This document shows, one piece after another, positions 7,815-16,945 of a DNA stretch of 64,000 nt. The notes beneath the pieces were generated by a model. The model saw only the letters and a program-made list of their open reading frames with translations, made no database searches and was not told where the DNA came from. Source of the stretch: Akkermansiaceae bacterium (GTDB lineage: Bacteria; Verrucomicrobiota; Verrucomicrobiia; Verrucomicrobiales; Akkermansiaceae); the NCBI GenBank assembly GCA_015061985.1, contig SUVN01000012.1, positions 1 through 64,000 on the forward strand, written 5' to 3'. The number at the start of each line of letters is the position of its first letter. Position 1 is the stretch's first letter. A program made the translations under genes and the position numbers.

Positions 7815-8171
7815 CTATTTGCGGTAATCAATGTGCAACCCTCGGGTGGCGGGGCGACCGCCTTTCCGGCGGAGATGCCGCAGACGGTCAGCGGCGTGGG
7901 CATCCGGAGCGCCGGTCAGGCGGTGGTCAAGCTCATCGCAAAGCGCACGGCGGGCGAGGAAGCGGTTAATTTCCCGCTCCCGCTCGCGGTGGCATTTCAC
8001 CACGATTCCACTGGGAAGGTGAATCAGGCAGACGGCGTTGTTGGTCTTGTTCACCTTCTGCCCACCTTTGCCGCTGCCGCGCACAAAAGTTTCCTGAAGG
8101 TCATGCTCGCGCACGCCCAACTGCTGCATGCGAAGCCGCAATTCGTCGCGTTTCTGTGGGGAAACAGGCAA
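7815..8171 (-). CDS. Peptide-chain-release-factor-like protein (GGQ domain only)
   Basis: The 118-residue product contains the class-1 release-factor catalytic domain with GSGKGGQKVNKTNNAV. The GGQ loop drives peptidyl-tRNA hydrolysis on the ribosome. Downstream conserved features are HLPSGIVVKCHRER and a basic C-terminus. The codon-recognition domains of PrfA and PrfB are absent, so it resembles the stand-alone rescue hydrolase group (ArfB/YaeJ and mitochondrial mtRF-R-like proteins). The frame begins with TTG at 8171 (no in-frame ATG before a stop); an internal ATG at 8129 would remove a conserved lead-in helix. It is transcribed after the UDP-glucose pyrophosphorylase gene, 28 bases away. 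Confidence 0.85.
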   Translation of the reverse strand: MPVSPQKRDELRLRMQQLGVREHDLQETFVRGSGKGGQKVNKTNNAVCLIHLPSGIVVKCHREREREINRFLARRALCDELDHRLTGAPDAHAADRLRHLRRKGGRPATRGLHIDYRK

Positions 8172-8199
8172 GGCCGGAGTATGATAACTTCACCCGCTA

Positions 8200-9534
8200 T
8201 CAGCCGATTTCCACATCACCGCTCAGGGCTTCACCGTCCGCAAAGCGGTGAGCCCCCTTCACGACCAGTCGCTTCACGTTTTTGAGCGACGGAACACCGA
8301 GGGCATCCAGAGAATCCACCAGCTTATACATCTTGCTGTCCAGCAGCACCACCGGAGCCACCCCGCCGCATTCCGGAGCCAGCGTCATGGCACCCGCCTC
8401 ATCAATCACCACGGCATCCGAGCGCAGCAGCAGCAGGTCCGAGCAGGTCTTCACCGGGAAGAAGCGGGAACGCGGCACACAGACCGCCCGGGCACCGGGG
8501 AAGCACTCCAGCGCGGCGCCCATGGCCACCTCCAGCTGGTAGACAGCCGGGGTGGAAGCATCGCGCGGGTTCACGGTCTTCACGTTGCGGATAACCGGCA
8601 GGGGCATGACCCCGCCATGCTCATCCATGAACTGCCGGAGCGCATCCAGCCGAATCCAGAGGTTGTTGGTATTGAAATAGCGGTGCTTGTCGATATCCTG
8701 GAAAGCGGGCACATCCTCCTCCGGGCACTGCGCCACCTCTCGCAGCAGCGGCTGACCATCGCTCCGCCGCACCGCCAGATGACCGCCCTTCTTATCGGCC
8801 TCCGTGCGGCGGGTCACCTCCATCACAAAGGGCGCACCGCTCTCCGCAAACCATCGCAGGAAGCGAGTGTCCAGCTGCGCCCCCAGATTGTCTGAGTTGG
8901 ACACGAAGGCATACTTCACCCCGGCCGCCAGCAGCTTGTCCAGCCAGCCGGAGCCCACCATGGCCGGATACAAATCACCATGCCCGGGCGGGCACCACTC
9001 CAGATCCGGATTTTCCGGGAAAGAAACCGGTTCCAGCGTATCGGTCAGCAGCTTGGGAACGCGGTTCTGAATCATTTCCACCTGTGCCGGGTCAGCAAAA
9101 CCGCCCTCCTGATAGCGGGAGAGGTGCGCCATCGTATCTGCGCTGGTGGAGAACGAGTTCATGAGCAGCAGACTCACCGGATACCCGGCACGCTCACGCA
9201 GGCTCTTCACCTGGCGCACAATCAAATCCAGGAACGTGACCCCGGGCTTGATTTCCAGCAGACTCTTGGCTTTCTGCAAGCCCATGCTCGTGCCGAGCCC
9301 TCCATTGAGCTTCACCAGAACAGCCTGTGCCAGCAGCGCGGCATCGGCCTCCGGGGTGGCTGCCACCAGCTCATCCCACTCGGCAACATCCTGCGCCGGA
9401 GCAATATCGGATTCCGGAATCAACATGGAGCGGTCAGAGGTCAGCACCTCCACGCTGTGACGAAACGCATTCACGGCCGCCTCAGAAAGCCCCACAGACT
9501 GCATTTTCTGCTCAATGGCATCAAAACTGTTCAT
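8200..9534 (-). CDS. UTP-glucose-1-phosphate uridylyltransferase (UDPGP family)
   Basis: This 444-residue cytoplasmic enzyme makes UDP-glucose from UTP and glucose-1-phosphate for envelope polysaccharides. It belongs to the UDPGP (eukaryote-like, Pfam UDPGP) family rather than the GalU family. Evidence is KLNGGLGTSMGLQKAKSLLE near residues 83-102 (nucleotide loop), LLLMNSFSTSADT, PPGHGDLYP, VSNSDNLGA (metal and substrate Asp), KKGGHLAVR and the C-terminal left-handed beta-helix segment. The ATG at 9534 is chosen over a GTG 24 bases upstream because a TATACT -10 box lies between them, giving a nearly leaderless message. Confidence 0.92.
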   Translation of the reverse strand: MNSFDAIEQKMQSVGLSEAAVNAFRHSVEVLTSDRSMLIPESDIAPAQDVAEWDELVAATPEADAALLAQAVLVKLNGGLGTSMGLQKAKSLLEIKPGVTFLDLIVRQVKSLRERAGYPVSLLLMNSFSTSADTMAHLSRYQEGGFADPAQVEMIQNRVPKLLTDTLEPVSFPENPDLEWCPPGHGDLYPAMVGSGWLDKLLAAGVKYAFVSNSDNLGAQLDTRFLRWFAESGAPFVMEVTRRTEADKKGGHLAVRRSDGQPLLREVAQCPEEDVPAFQDIDKHRYFNTNNLWIRLDALRQFMDEHGGVMPLPVIRNVKTVNPRDASTPAVYQLEVAMGAALECFPGARAVCVPRSRFFPVKTCSDLLLLRSDAVVIDEAGAMTLAPECGGVAPVVLLDSKMYKLVDSLDALGVPSLKNVKRLVVKGAHRFADGEALSGDVEIG

Positions 9535-9542
9535 ACACCGGC

Positions 9543-9571
9543 AGTATACTCGCTCCACCCGGTTCTGGCAA
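9543..9571 (-). promoter_or_regulatory. Near-leaderless promoter of the UDP-glucose pyrophosphorylase gene
   Basis: On the minus strand TTGCCA (9571-9566), 17 bases, TATACT (9548-9543). Both boxes are 5/6. The ATG follows only 8 bases after the -10, so the predicted transcript starts at or within two bases of the start codon. Confidence 0.75.
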
Positions 9572-9745
9572 TGCCAAAGCGTTGGCGGGGGCTTTTTTCT
9601 TCTGCCGCACTAGCTCCCCGCGACCCATGTCTCAATTTTTCCTTGACAAAATCGCAGAAAATTTGTCACTAATAGGAACAGCGGAGCGCCTGCGGCCCGG
9701 CGCAGATTCACCACCATTTCGCACACCTTTCCCCACGCATCATCC

Positions 9746-12613
9746 ATGTCCAGAACCCTTATCATCGCAGAGAAACCCAGCGTAGCCAACGACCTTGCCC
9801 GAGTCCTCGGCAAGAGACTGGGAAAATTCAAGAAAGACGACAGCAGCGGTGGCTTCAGCAACGACAGCATGGTCATCACCTCTGCCGTGGGTCATCTGGT
9901 GGAGCAGAAAAAGCCCCAGACGGAGGATGGCAAGAGCCTGCCCTGGAAGATGGATTACCTGCCGGTCATGCCCAAGGCCATGGAGCTGGAGCCCATCGCC
10001 AAATCTGCCGACAAGCTCCGCAAGGTGCTGAAACTGGCTCGCAGCAAGGATATCATCGAAATCGTGAACGCATGCGATGCCGGGCGCGAGGGTGAGCTCA
10101 TTTTCCGCAACATCATCCGCTACGGCAAAATCCGCAAACCCATCCGCCGCCTGTGGATGCAGAGCATGACGGATGACTCCATTCTGGAGGCATGGGAGAA
10201 CCTGAAGACGGATGAGGAAATGCAGCATCTGGCAGATGCCGCCGTGTGCCGCTCGGAGTCGGATTGGCTGGTGGGGCTCAACAGCACCCGCGCCCTCACC
10301 GTGCTGCAATCCGGTGCCGGCGGCTTCAACGTCACCCCCACCGGGCGTGTGCAGACCCCCACCCTGGCCATACTGGCCGCCCGCCAGAAAGCCATTCTTT
10401 CTTTCGTGCCGGAGGCCTACCACGAGGTACGCGCCACCTTCACCGCCAAAGCCGGCAGCTACGAGGGCCGCTGGTTCAACCCGAACTGGAAAAAGGACGA
10501 AACCGCCCCGCAGCGCACCCGGGAGCGCATCTGGGAGCCGGAGCTGGCCGCCGCCATAGCAGAGCGCTGTCAGGGCCGCCCGGCAGAGGTGAAAGAGACG
10601 CGCAAGCCGGTCTCCATGCCCGCCCCCCTGCTCTTCGACCTCACCTCGCTGCAGAAGGAAGCCAGCAACCGCTTCGGTTTCTCTGCCCGCCGCACACTCC
10701 AGATAGCACAGGAATGCTACGAAAAACACAAGGTGCTGACCTACCCGCGCACGGACTCCAAATTCCTGCCGAATGATTACCTGAAAGTAGCCACCCGCAC
10801 GGTGGCCGCCATCGGGGAGAACCTGCCGGACTTCGCTGGATTTGCACAGGATATTCTGGATAACCGCCGCGTGCGCCCCTCCAAACGCGTGTTCGACGGC
10901 AGCAAGGTCAGCGACCACTTCGCCATCATCCCCACAGGCAAATTTGTCGCACTCAGCGGAGATGCCGCCAAAATTTTCAACCTCGTCGTGCAGCGCTTCC
11001 TGGGTGTATTCATGCCCAATGCCGAGTTTGAGGACACAGAGCGCACCACCATCGTCTCCTCCCCCGGAGCCACGGATTGCTTCTACACCCACGGTCGTGT
11101 GCAGCTGGCCGCCGGCTGGCGTGCCCTGTACGGTGCAGACAAGCGCAAGAAGGACGAGCTGTGCGCCGTGGGCAAGGGCGAAAAGGTCAAGGCCGAACGC
11201 GTGGAAGCCGTGGCAGACAAGACCAAAGCCCCCGCCGCCTACACGGAAGCCACACTGCTGACGGCCATGGAAACGGCCGGCAAGCTGGTGGAGGATGAAG
11301 ATTTGGCAGATGCCATGAAAGAGCGCGGGCTGGGCACCCCCGCCACCCGCGCCGCCATTATCGAGGGGCTCATCACCCAGGAATACATCGCCCGCGAGGG
11401 CAAGGAGCTGATGGCCACGCGCCGCGGCATGGACCTCATCGACCTGCTGGGCAAAATCGGCCTCAGCACCCTCTCCAGCCCGGAACTGACCGGCGAGTGG
11501 GAATACCGCCTCAAGCAGATGGAGGCAGGCAACCTGCAGCGTGATTCCTTCATGAAGGAAATCCGCTCCTACACAACGGATATTGTGGATGCCGTGCGCG
11601 ATTACATGCAGAACGGCAAAAACCCCGATCTGGAGCTCACCTGCCCCGCCTGCGGTGCCGCCGGGCTGAGCAGCCGCGTGGATGCCATCTCCTGCCACAA
11701 GTGCAAGTTCCGCATCCGCCGCGTGCATGCCGGGCTGAGCCTGAGCGATGACCAGATTGCCGAGCTGATTACCGAGGGCCGCCTCCCCGTCATGGAGGGC
11801 TTCCGCTCCAAGTTCGGCAAACCCTTCAAAGCCGGCTTGCAGCTGGTGGCCCCCGCCACGGAAAAATCCTCCTGGAAAGCCGAATTCTACTTCGAGAACG
11901 ACCGCCCCGCCGCCGGAGGCGATACCGCAGAGACAGAGGCCCCCGTCTCCCTGGGCACCATGCCCGTGAAGGGCCAGGGAGAGCTGGAAGTACAGGAAAC
12001 GGACAAGCAGTGGAGCATCCCGGAGTTCGCCCGCAGCAACGGCAAGGGCTTCTCCATGTCGCGCACCATTCTGGGCAGAGACATCACCCGCGAGCAGCTG
12101 GCACAGGTGCTGGCAGAGGGCAAGAGCGAGCTGATTACCGGCTTTGTCTCCCAGCGCACCCACCGCGCGTTCGATGCCTTCCTCGTGCTGGATGCAGCCA
12201 AGGGCAACGTCGGCTTCGAATTCCCGCCCCGCGAAGCCCGCAGCAAGCAATCCAAAGATAAAGCCGACAAGAAATTCACCGCCGCCAGCGCTGCTGCGGA
12301 GGATTTGACCAAAGCCAAACGCCACGGCATCCTGAAGGTGAAAGGCAAGGGCGAACACGAGCTGCTGGAAACGGAGAATGCCTGGCACGTGGATGGCATC
12401 ACCTACGGCAAGAACCGCAAGCCGCTGGTCGTCCCGAAGATGATGTGCGGCATGGAACTGACCGCAGAGATGGTAGGCAAACTGCTGACCAAGGGCAAGA
12501 CCGACCTCATCCAGGGATTCGTGAGCCACAAGACCGGCAACAAATTTGATGCCTACCTCGTCTTCACCCCCGGAACCGGACGCGTGACCTACGAGTTCCC
12601 CCCGCGCAAGTAA
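9746..12613 (+). CDS. topB: DNA topoisomerase III (type IA) with C-terminal repeats
   Basis: This 955-residue cytoplasmic enzyme relaxes and decatenates DNA through a tyrosine-linked break. The N-terminal Toprim domain shows LIIAEKPSVA and NACDAGREGELIFRN. The active-site segment is VLTYPRTDS with Tyr333. A zinc-ribbon remnant (CPAC and CHKC pairs near residues 630-655) leads into three C-terminal topoisomerase repeats. Each repeat has the pattern of a helix with 'LxxGK/R-x-LIxGFxSxxxxxFDAxLV' and ends in EFPPR or similar. The extra repeats make it longer than E. coli TopB. A 7-bp inverted repeat TGACAAA/TTTGTCA at 9644-9668 overlaps a possible TTGACA -35 upstream. Confidence 0.93.
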   Translation: MSRTLIIAEKPSVANDLARVLGKRLGKFKKDDSSGGFSNDSMVITSAVGHLVEQKKPQTEDGKSLPWKMDYLPVMPKAMELEPIAKSADKLRKVLKLARSKDIIEIVNACDAGREGELIFRNIIRYGKIRKPIRRLWMQSMTDDSILEAWENLKTDEEMQHLADAAVCRSESDWLVGLNSTRALTVLQSGAGGFNVTPTGRVQTPTLAILAARQKAILSFVPEAYHEVRATFTAKAGSYEGRWFNPNWKKDETAPQRTRERIWEPELAAAIAERCQGRPAEVKETRKPVSMPAPLLFDLTSLQKEASNRFGFSARRTLQIAQECYEKHKVLTYPRTDSKFLPNDYLKVATRTVAAIGENLPDFAGFAQDILDNRRVRPSKRVFDGSKVSDHFAIIPTGKFVALSGDAAKIFNLVVQRFLGVFMPNAEFEDTERTTIVSSPGATDCFYTHGRVQLAAGWRALYGADKRKKDELCAVGKGEKVKAERVEAVADKTKAPAAYTEATLLTAMETAGKLVEDEDLADAMKERGLGTPATRAAIIEGLITQEYIAREGKELMATRRGMDLIDLLGKIGLSTLSSPELTGEWEYRLKQMEAGNLQRDSFMKEIRSYTTDIVDAVRDYMQNGKNPDLELTCPACGAAGLSSRVDAISCHKCKFRIRRVHAGLSLSDDQIAELITEGRLPVMEGFRSKFGKPFKAGLQLVAPATEKSSWKAEFYFENDRPAAGGDTAETEAPVSLGTMPVKGQGELEVQETDKQWSIPEFARSNGKGFSMSRTILGRDITREQLAQVLAEGKSELITGFVSQRTHRAFDAFLVLDAAKGNVGFEFPPREARSKQSKDKADKKFTAASAAAEDLTKAKRHGILKVKGKGEHELLETENAWHVDGITYGKNRKPLVVPKMMCGMELTAEMVGKLLTKGKTDLIQGFVSHKTGNKFDAYLVFTPGTGRVTYEFPPRK

Positions 12614-12625
12614 CCCCCGGCTGCC

Positions 12626-13627
12626 ATGAACCGCCTCCGCGAGCGCCTGCACCGCTTCCTGGCAAACCGGGATCGCTTCACCACCGGGATTCTGCTCAGC
12701 GTGGTGCTGGGGCTGCTCCTTCCGTGCAGCGGCACAGCGGCCACTGTCTTCGACTGGCTCACCAATGCCGCCATCGTCCTGCTGTTCTACCTGTACGGCG
12801 TCAAATTATCGCGCAAATCCGTGATAGAGGGTATCCTCAACTGGCGCTTGCAGACACTGGTGTTCCTGTTCACCTTCGTCTTTTTCCCGCTCGTTGTGCC
12901 GCTGCTTCGGCCGCTGCTGGAGCCGCTCACCGGGGCGGCCCTGTTCATGGGGCTGGTGTATGTGGCCTGTCTGCCCTCCACCGTGCAGAGCAGCATTGCC
13001 TTCACCTCCGTGGCGGGCGGTAACGTACCCGCCGCCGTCTGCTCCGCATCCGTCTCCAGCCTGTTGGGCGTTTTTCTGACCCCACTGCTGGTAGGTATCC
13101 TGTTCTCCACCGGCACCTCCCATGTGAGCGTGGGCATGGACACCGTGCTGAAAATCTGTTACCAGATTCTCCTGCCCTTCATCCTGGGGCAGCTCAGCCA
13201 GCGCTGGCTGCAGAGCTTCGTCCGCAACAGAAAGGAACTTATCCGCTGGAATGACCAGGGCACCATCTGGCTCGTGGTCTACACCTCCTTCTCCGGTGCC
13301 ACTGTGGCGGGCTACTGGCAGCGGCTGGATGCCCTGCATCTGGGCGGACTGGTGCTGGCCAGCCTGCTGCTGCTGGTGCTGGCTCAGCTGGCTGCCTACT
13401 GGGCATGCCGCGCCCTCGGCTTCAACCGCGCAGACCGCATTGCCATCATCTTCTGCGGCTCCAAAAAAAGTCTGGCCGTGGGTGCCCCCATGATGCTGGC
13501 CATCTTCGGCTATCTGGACAACAACCTGCTGCTGCCGCTCATGGTCTTCCACCAGGTGCAGCTCATGGTCTGTGCCTGGCTCGCCCGCCGCTGGCAAACG
13601 CCGGAGGCCGATTCCGGCGGCTACTGA
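12626..13627 (+). CDS. Bile acid:sodium symporter-like membrane transporter (YfeH type)
   Basis: The 333-residue protein has about ten hydrophobic segments and the family signatures NAAIVLLFYLYGVKLS, PSTVQSSIAFTSVAGGNVPA and FCGSKKSLAVGAPM, placing it in the SBF-like group of the bile-acid/sodium symporter superfamily. Members move small organic anions with sodium across the inner membrane; the substrate here is unknown. It starts 12 bases after topB and probably shares its transcript with it and the following membrane protein. Confidence 0.88.
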   Translation: MNRLRERLHRFLANRDRFTTGILLSVVLGLLLPCSGTAATVFDWLTNAAIVLLFYLYGVKLSRKSVIEGILNWRLQTLVFLFTFVFFPLVVPLLRPLLEPLTGAALFMGLVYVACLPSTVQSSIAFTSVAGGNVPAAVCSASVSSLLGVFLTPLLVGILFSTGTSHVSVGMDTVLKICYQILLPFILGQLSQRWLQSFVRNRKELIRWNDQGTIWLVVYTSFSGATVAGYWQRLDALHLGGLVLASLLLLVLAQLAAYWACRALGFNRADRIAIIFCGSKKSLAVGAPMMLAIFGYLDNNLLLPLMVFHQVQLMVCAWLARRWQTPEADSGGY

Positions 13628-13654
13628 TATCACCACCTCCATTCCGCTCTCTCC

Positions 13655-14344
13655 ATGGATTCCGCTCTCCCCTTCACACGGTGGTCAGAGTCCCACCTAT
13701 GGGTGCTCGCCATCGTCATCATCACCTGCGCGCTCACCATCCGCGCCGCCCGCCGTATGGACACCGCCGGGCGGCAACGCCTCTGCCGGGCGCTGGCACT
13801 GGTGCTGGCCGTCACCTTCATCGCCGAGCACATCGGTAACGCCTGCATCATGCCATACGGGGAATGGATACAGAACCTGCCGCTGCACTTCTGCTCCGCC
13901 ATGGCCCCCGTGGCCTTCATCGCCCTGTGGTATCGCAAACGCTGGGCCTGCGCCATGGTCTACTTCGGCGTGCTGGCCGCCAGCATCCAGGCGCTCATCA
14001 CCCCCACCCTGCAAGCCGATTTCCCGAACATCCGCTTCATCACCTTCTTCTGGTCGCACAGCATGCTGGCACTCGCCGCGCTGCTCATCCCCCTGGTGCT
14101 GGGCTGGCGCGCACGCCTCAAGGACACCTGGCGAACCGTACTTTTTGCCGACCTCTACCTGCTCTGCGTCATCCCCATCAACCACCTGCTGGACACCAAC
14201 TACGGCTTCACCCAATACAGCCCGGTGAAAGGATGCCTGCTGGATTACCTGGGCAGCGCCCCCTGGTACTACCTCTGGCTCCAGCTCCCCGCCCTCGGGC
14301 TTTTCGGCCTCATGCGCCTCCCCGTGCGGGAGAAGCGGGGGTGA
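13655..14344 (+). CDS. YwaF/TIGR02206-like integral membrane protein
   Basis: The 229-residue product has six or seven hydrophobic segments and the family features LPLHFCSAMAPVAFIALWYRK, FITFFWSHSMLALAALL and PINHLLDTNYGF, which match the TIGR02206 (YwaF) family of uncharacterised bacterial membrane proteins. It follows the transporter gene by 27 bases and is likely in the same operon. Function is unknown. Confidence 0.8.
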   Translation: MDSALPFTRWSESHLWVLAIVIITCALTIRAARRMDTAGRQRLCRALALVLAVTFIAEHIGNACIMPYGEWIQNLPLHFCSAMAPVAFIALWYRKRWACAMVYFGVLAASIQALITPTLQADFPNIRFITFFWSHSMLALAALLIPLVLGWRARLKDTWRTVLFADLYLLCVIPINHLLDTNYGFTQYSPVKGCLLDYLGSAPWYYLWLQLPALGLFGLMRLPVREKRG

Positions 14345-14443
14345 ATACCTCCTCTGCGACCTGGTTTTGCTTTTTTTTCATTTTTTCGCAGGAAATGAAT
14401 CTTTTTAACTTTACATTCAGGAGCAAAGGCGTAACATGAATTC

Positions 14444-16927
14444 ATGGCAAAACGTCCTGTTCAACACTCTCCCCTGACTACCGCCGGACGGCGCACGCAA
14501 AAGAAAAGCAATAGCGGCGGTGTCTTTGTGGCACTACTGGCGCTGGCTGCTGTAGGCATCGGCGGTTATTACTACTACGACCAATCGCAGAAGCAAGAGA
14601 AGATTTCTGCCGTCAAGAAAGTAAAGAAAAAGAAGAAAGCGTCTGTCAAAAAAGACATAGCGCAAGCAAAGCCGGCAGTTGCATCAGCGGCGGCAGCAGA
14701 AACGCAGAATGAAAAACCCATCGTCTCTGCTGATGCCAGCAGCGATGGGCCGAACGTTGGCATCAAGCCGGCGGCACGCCAAACGTTCCCGCCGCCCACT
14801 CGCTATGACCGCGCGCCCAAGGCCGTCTGCTATCTGCCCAAGGACATTGCCGCAAAACTGGACAGCGGCGACTATCAGGCGGTGTATGATGCTCTGGTGA
14901 AATCGCTCAAGGGGAAGAAACCCGACATCAAGAGCGATGAATACATGCACAGTGCCATGCTTACCGAGCTCATCCGCTGCACCGGCGCGGAGGTCATGAC
15001 CGAGCTGGCCGGGGACAAAAAGAAAGCCAAGTTCCTGGAAGCGTTCTGCAAGGATTCTGCCTGGCTGGAGTTCTACCTCGGCGGCGGTCTGGTGCCCTAC
15101 CAGACTCCGGTGGGACTGGATGTACTCTACCGCATCTGGCAGGAGGAAGACGGCAAGGTGAAAAACAAGGCGCTTGCCGTGGCGCTCGCCTCTCTGTGGG
15201 GCGGCGGCGAAACCTCCCCACAGCAGCCGCTCACGAAAATGAACCCCGACCGATTCAATCCGGTTTGGCGTTACAAGTTCTTCCTCAAACAGGAACAGGA
15301 AAACAAACTGCACCCCAATTATCCGAAACTCCGGCCCTGGGAGCTGCGCTTCGTTGTCGGCATCGCCGGGCAGGACTGGGATGACAAATCATTCGAATGG
15401 GCTGCGGAGAACATCAATATGCCATGGGATCAGTATCACTCAGCCTGCTGGGCTGCCACTTACACAGACCCCTCCCGATTCGGCGACTCTGTACAAGGCG
15501 GTGCCTACAACATGCCTTACGGCGAGATGAGTAATGCAGAAACCACCCACCGCAACGGCGGTGTCTGCGGCGCCCTCTCGCATCTGGGATGCTTTGCCGC
15601 CATGGCGCACGGCATCCCCGCCACCACGGTGGGACAGCCCGGGCACTGCGCCTACGGCTACCGTTTGGAGCGCGGAAAATGGGTAGGCGGTTTCGGCGGT
15701 CCGGACGGCGGCATGCACAACCAGATTTTCGGGCACCGGGCTCCCACGTCCTACACGCTCATGGAAACAGTGTTCGGCGATGACAAGGCCGTGGCTACGG
15801 CCTACCGCAAGAGCTACGCCGCCCGTGCGCTGGAAGCCGCCGGAGATTCTGCCGGTGCTATTGACATGTGGCAATCTGCCCTGAAAGACAGCCCCCTGCA
15901 TCCTTTCTTCCGCAAAGAACTGCACCGGCTCATGAAAGACGCCGACACCTCTGCGAACAGCTGGCACAAGTACCTCATGGCAACCATACCGCTCTATGTG
16001 GAAAACGGCTTTGCCGCCGTGGATATGACTGCTGACCTGGAACAGGAAATTGCTGCCATGAACGATGCGCAGAAGATTGATATCTACTCCGCCATGCACA
16101 CCATGATAGCCGGCTCAAAATCCTCTTGGGCGGTCAAATGTACGGATATCATTAAAAAACAGACTGCTACTCTCTCTGAGAACATGCAGGAAACCTACCT
16201 CACCCGCGTCTTCGGCATCCACATGCACGCCGGTGACGGCACCGTCTTCGGCCAGGTGCTGGAGTGGGCGGTGGCGGAATTCTGCGGCGGAGAAAAAGAA
16301 GCCATCTTTAGTAGGGCTTTTGCTGTCGCTGCGGAAAAAGCCCCGACCTCCGGCAGTGGTGAAGCGGATGCAGAAAAATCCAAACGCATGATGGCTGCAT
16401 ACAACAAAGCCATTGTAGCCGCAGAGCAATCCCGCTCCACGCCCGCATTCCAATCCCTCATTCAGGCTGCTAAAAAGAGCGGGGCATCCTCCACCGCACC
16501 TGTGCAGCTGAACTCTCTGGCGGCAATGCAGGGGAAAGCAGCCAAGGCGGCTCTGTTCCGCATCTCTACCAGCTCCCAGTGGGACACCCCCACCACGCAT
16601 CTGGACATCACCACGCCTGATGGCGGCAAATGCCACACCAACAAGGAAGAAAAGCCTCACTTCATCATAGAGCTTCCCAATGCCTCCACCGTTACAGGGT
16701 GCATTGTCCGCAAGACGGACGGCAATGAGGGTCGCATGAAGAAAGCCACGGTCTACACCAGCTCCGATGGTGCGACCTGGATGCCCAAGGAAAGCACGGA
16801 TAACATGCCGAAGGAATGGGCGGTCAACTTCCCCGCCGGCACCTCTGCCAAATGGGTGAAGGTGGAGTTCGAGAACAAATCCCCGGATTTCGCCCACATC
16901 TCCCACTTTGTCGTATTCACCCGCTAA
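14444..16927 (+). CDS. Membrane-anchored transglutaminase-like protein with C-terminal discoidin domain
   Basis: The 827-residue protein has a single membrane segment near residues 26-42, then a lysine-rich strip (KKVKKKKKASVKKD) and a low-complexity linker. A transglutaminase/papain-like core follows: GGVCGALSHLGCFAAMAHGI (candidate Cys near 374) and GQPGHCAYGY (His near 400), followed by GGFGGPDGG. The last 120 residues resemble an F5/8 type C (discoidin) carbohydrate-binding domain, with HLDITTPDGG, FIIELPNASTVTG, VYTSSDGATW and WVKVEFENK. It is probably exported and may act on host or cell-surface glycoproteins. RBS AGGAG lies 20 bases upstream, further than usual. Confidence 0.75.
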   Translation: MAKRPVQHSPLTTAGRRTQKKSNSGGVFVALLALAAVGIGGYYYYDQSQKQEKISAVKKVKKKKKASVKKDIAQAKPAVASAAAAETQNEKPIVSADASSDGPNVGIKPAARQTFPPPTRYDRAPKAVCYLPKDIAAKLDSGDYQAVYDALVKSLKGKKPDIKSDEYMHSAMLTELIRCTGAEVMTELAGDKKKAKFLEAFCKDSAWLEFYLGGGLVPYQTPVGLDVLYRIWQEEDGKVKNKALAVALASLWGGGETSPQQPLTKMNPDRFNPVWRYKFFLKQEQENKLHPNYPKLRPWELRFVVGIAGQDWDDKSFEWAAENINMPWDQYHSACWAATYTDPSRFGDSVQGGAYNMPYGEMSNAETTHRNGGVCGALSHLGCFAAMAHGIPATTVGQPGHCAYGYRLERGKWVGGFGGPDGGMHNQIFGHRAPTSYTLMETVFGDDKAVATAYRKSYAARALEAAGDSAGAIDMWQSALKDSPLHPFFRKELHRLMKDADTSANSWHKYLMATIPLYVENGFAAVDMTADLEQEIAAMNDAQKIDIYSAMHTMIAGSKSSWAVKCTDIIKKQTATLSENMQETYLTRVFGIHMHAGDGTVFGQVLEWAVAEFCGGEKEAIFSRAFAVAAEKAPTSGSGEADAEKSKRMMAAYNKAIVAAEQSRSTPAFQSLIQAAKKSGASSTAPVQLNSLAAMQGKAAKAALFRISTSSQWDTPTTHLDITTPDGGKCHTNKEEKPHFIIELPNASTVTGCIVRKTDGNEGRMKKATVYTSSDGATWMPKESTDNMPKEWAVNFPAGTSAKWVKVEFENKSPDFAHISHFVVFTR

Positions 16928-16945
16928 CCCCACCACGAGATTACC

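Noticed and set aside
9740..12652. Minus-strand frame of 970 codons
   Set aside because: Exact antisense of topB, which has complete catalytic motifs; the composition is a codon-bias artefact.
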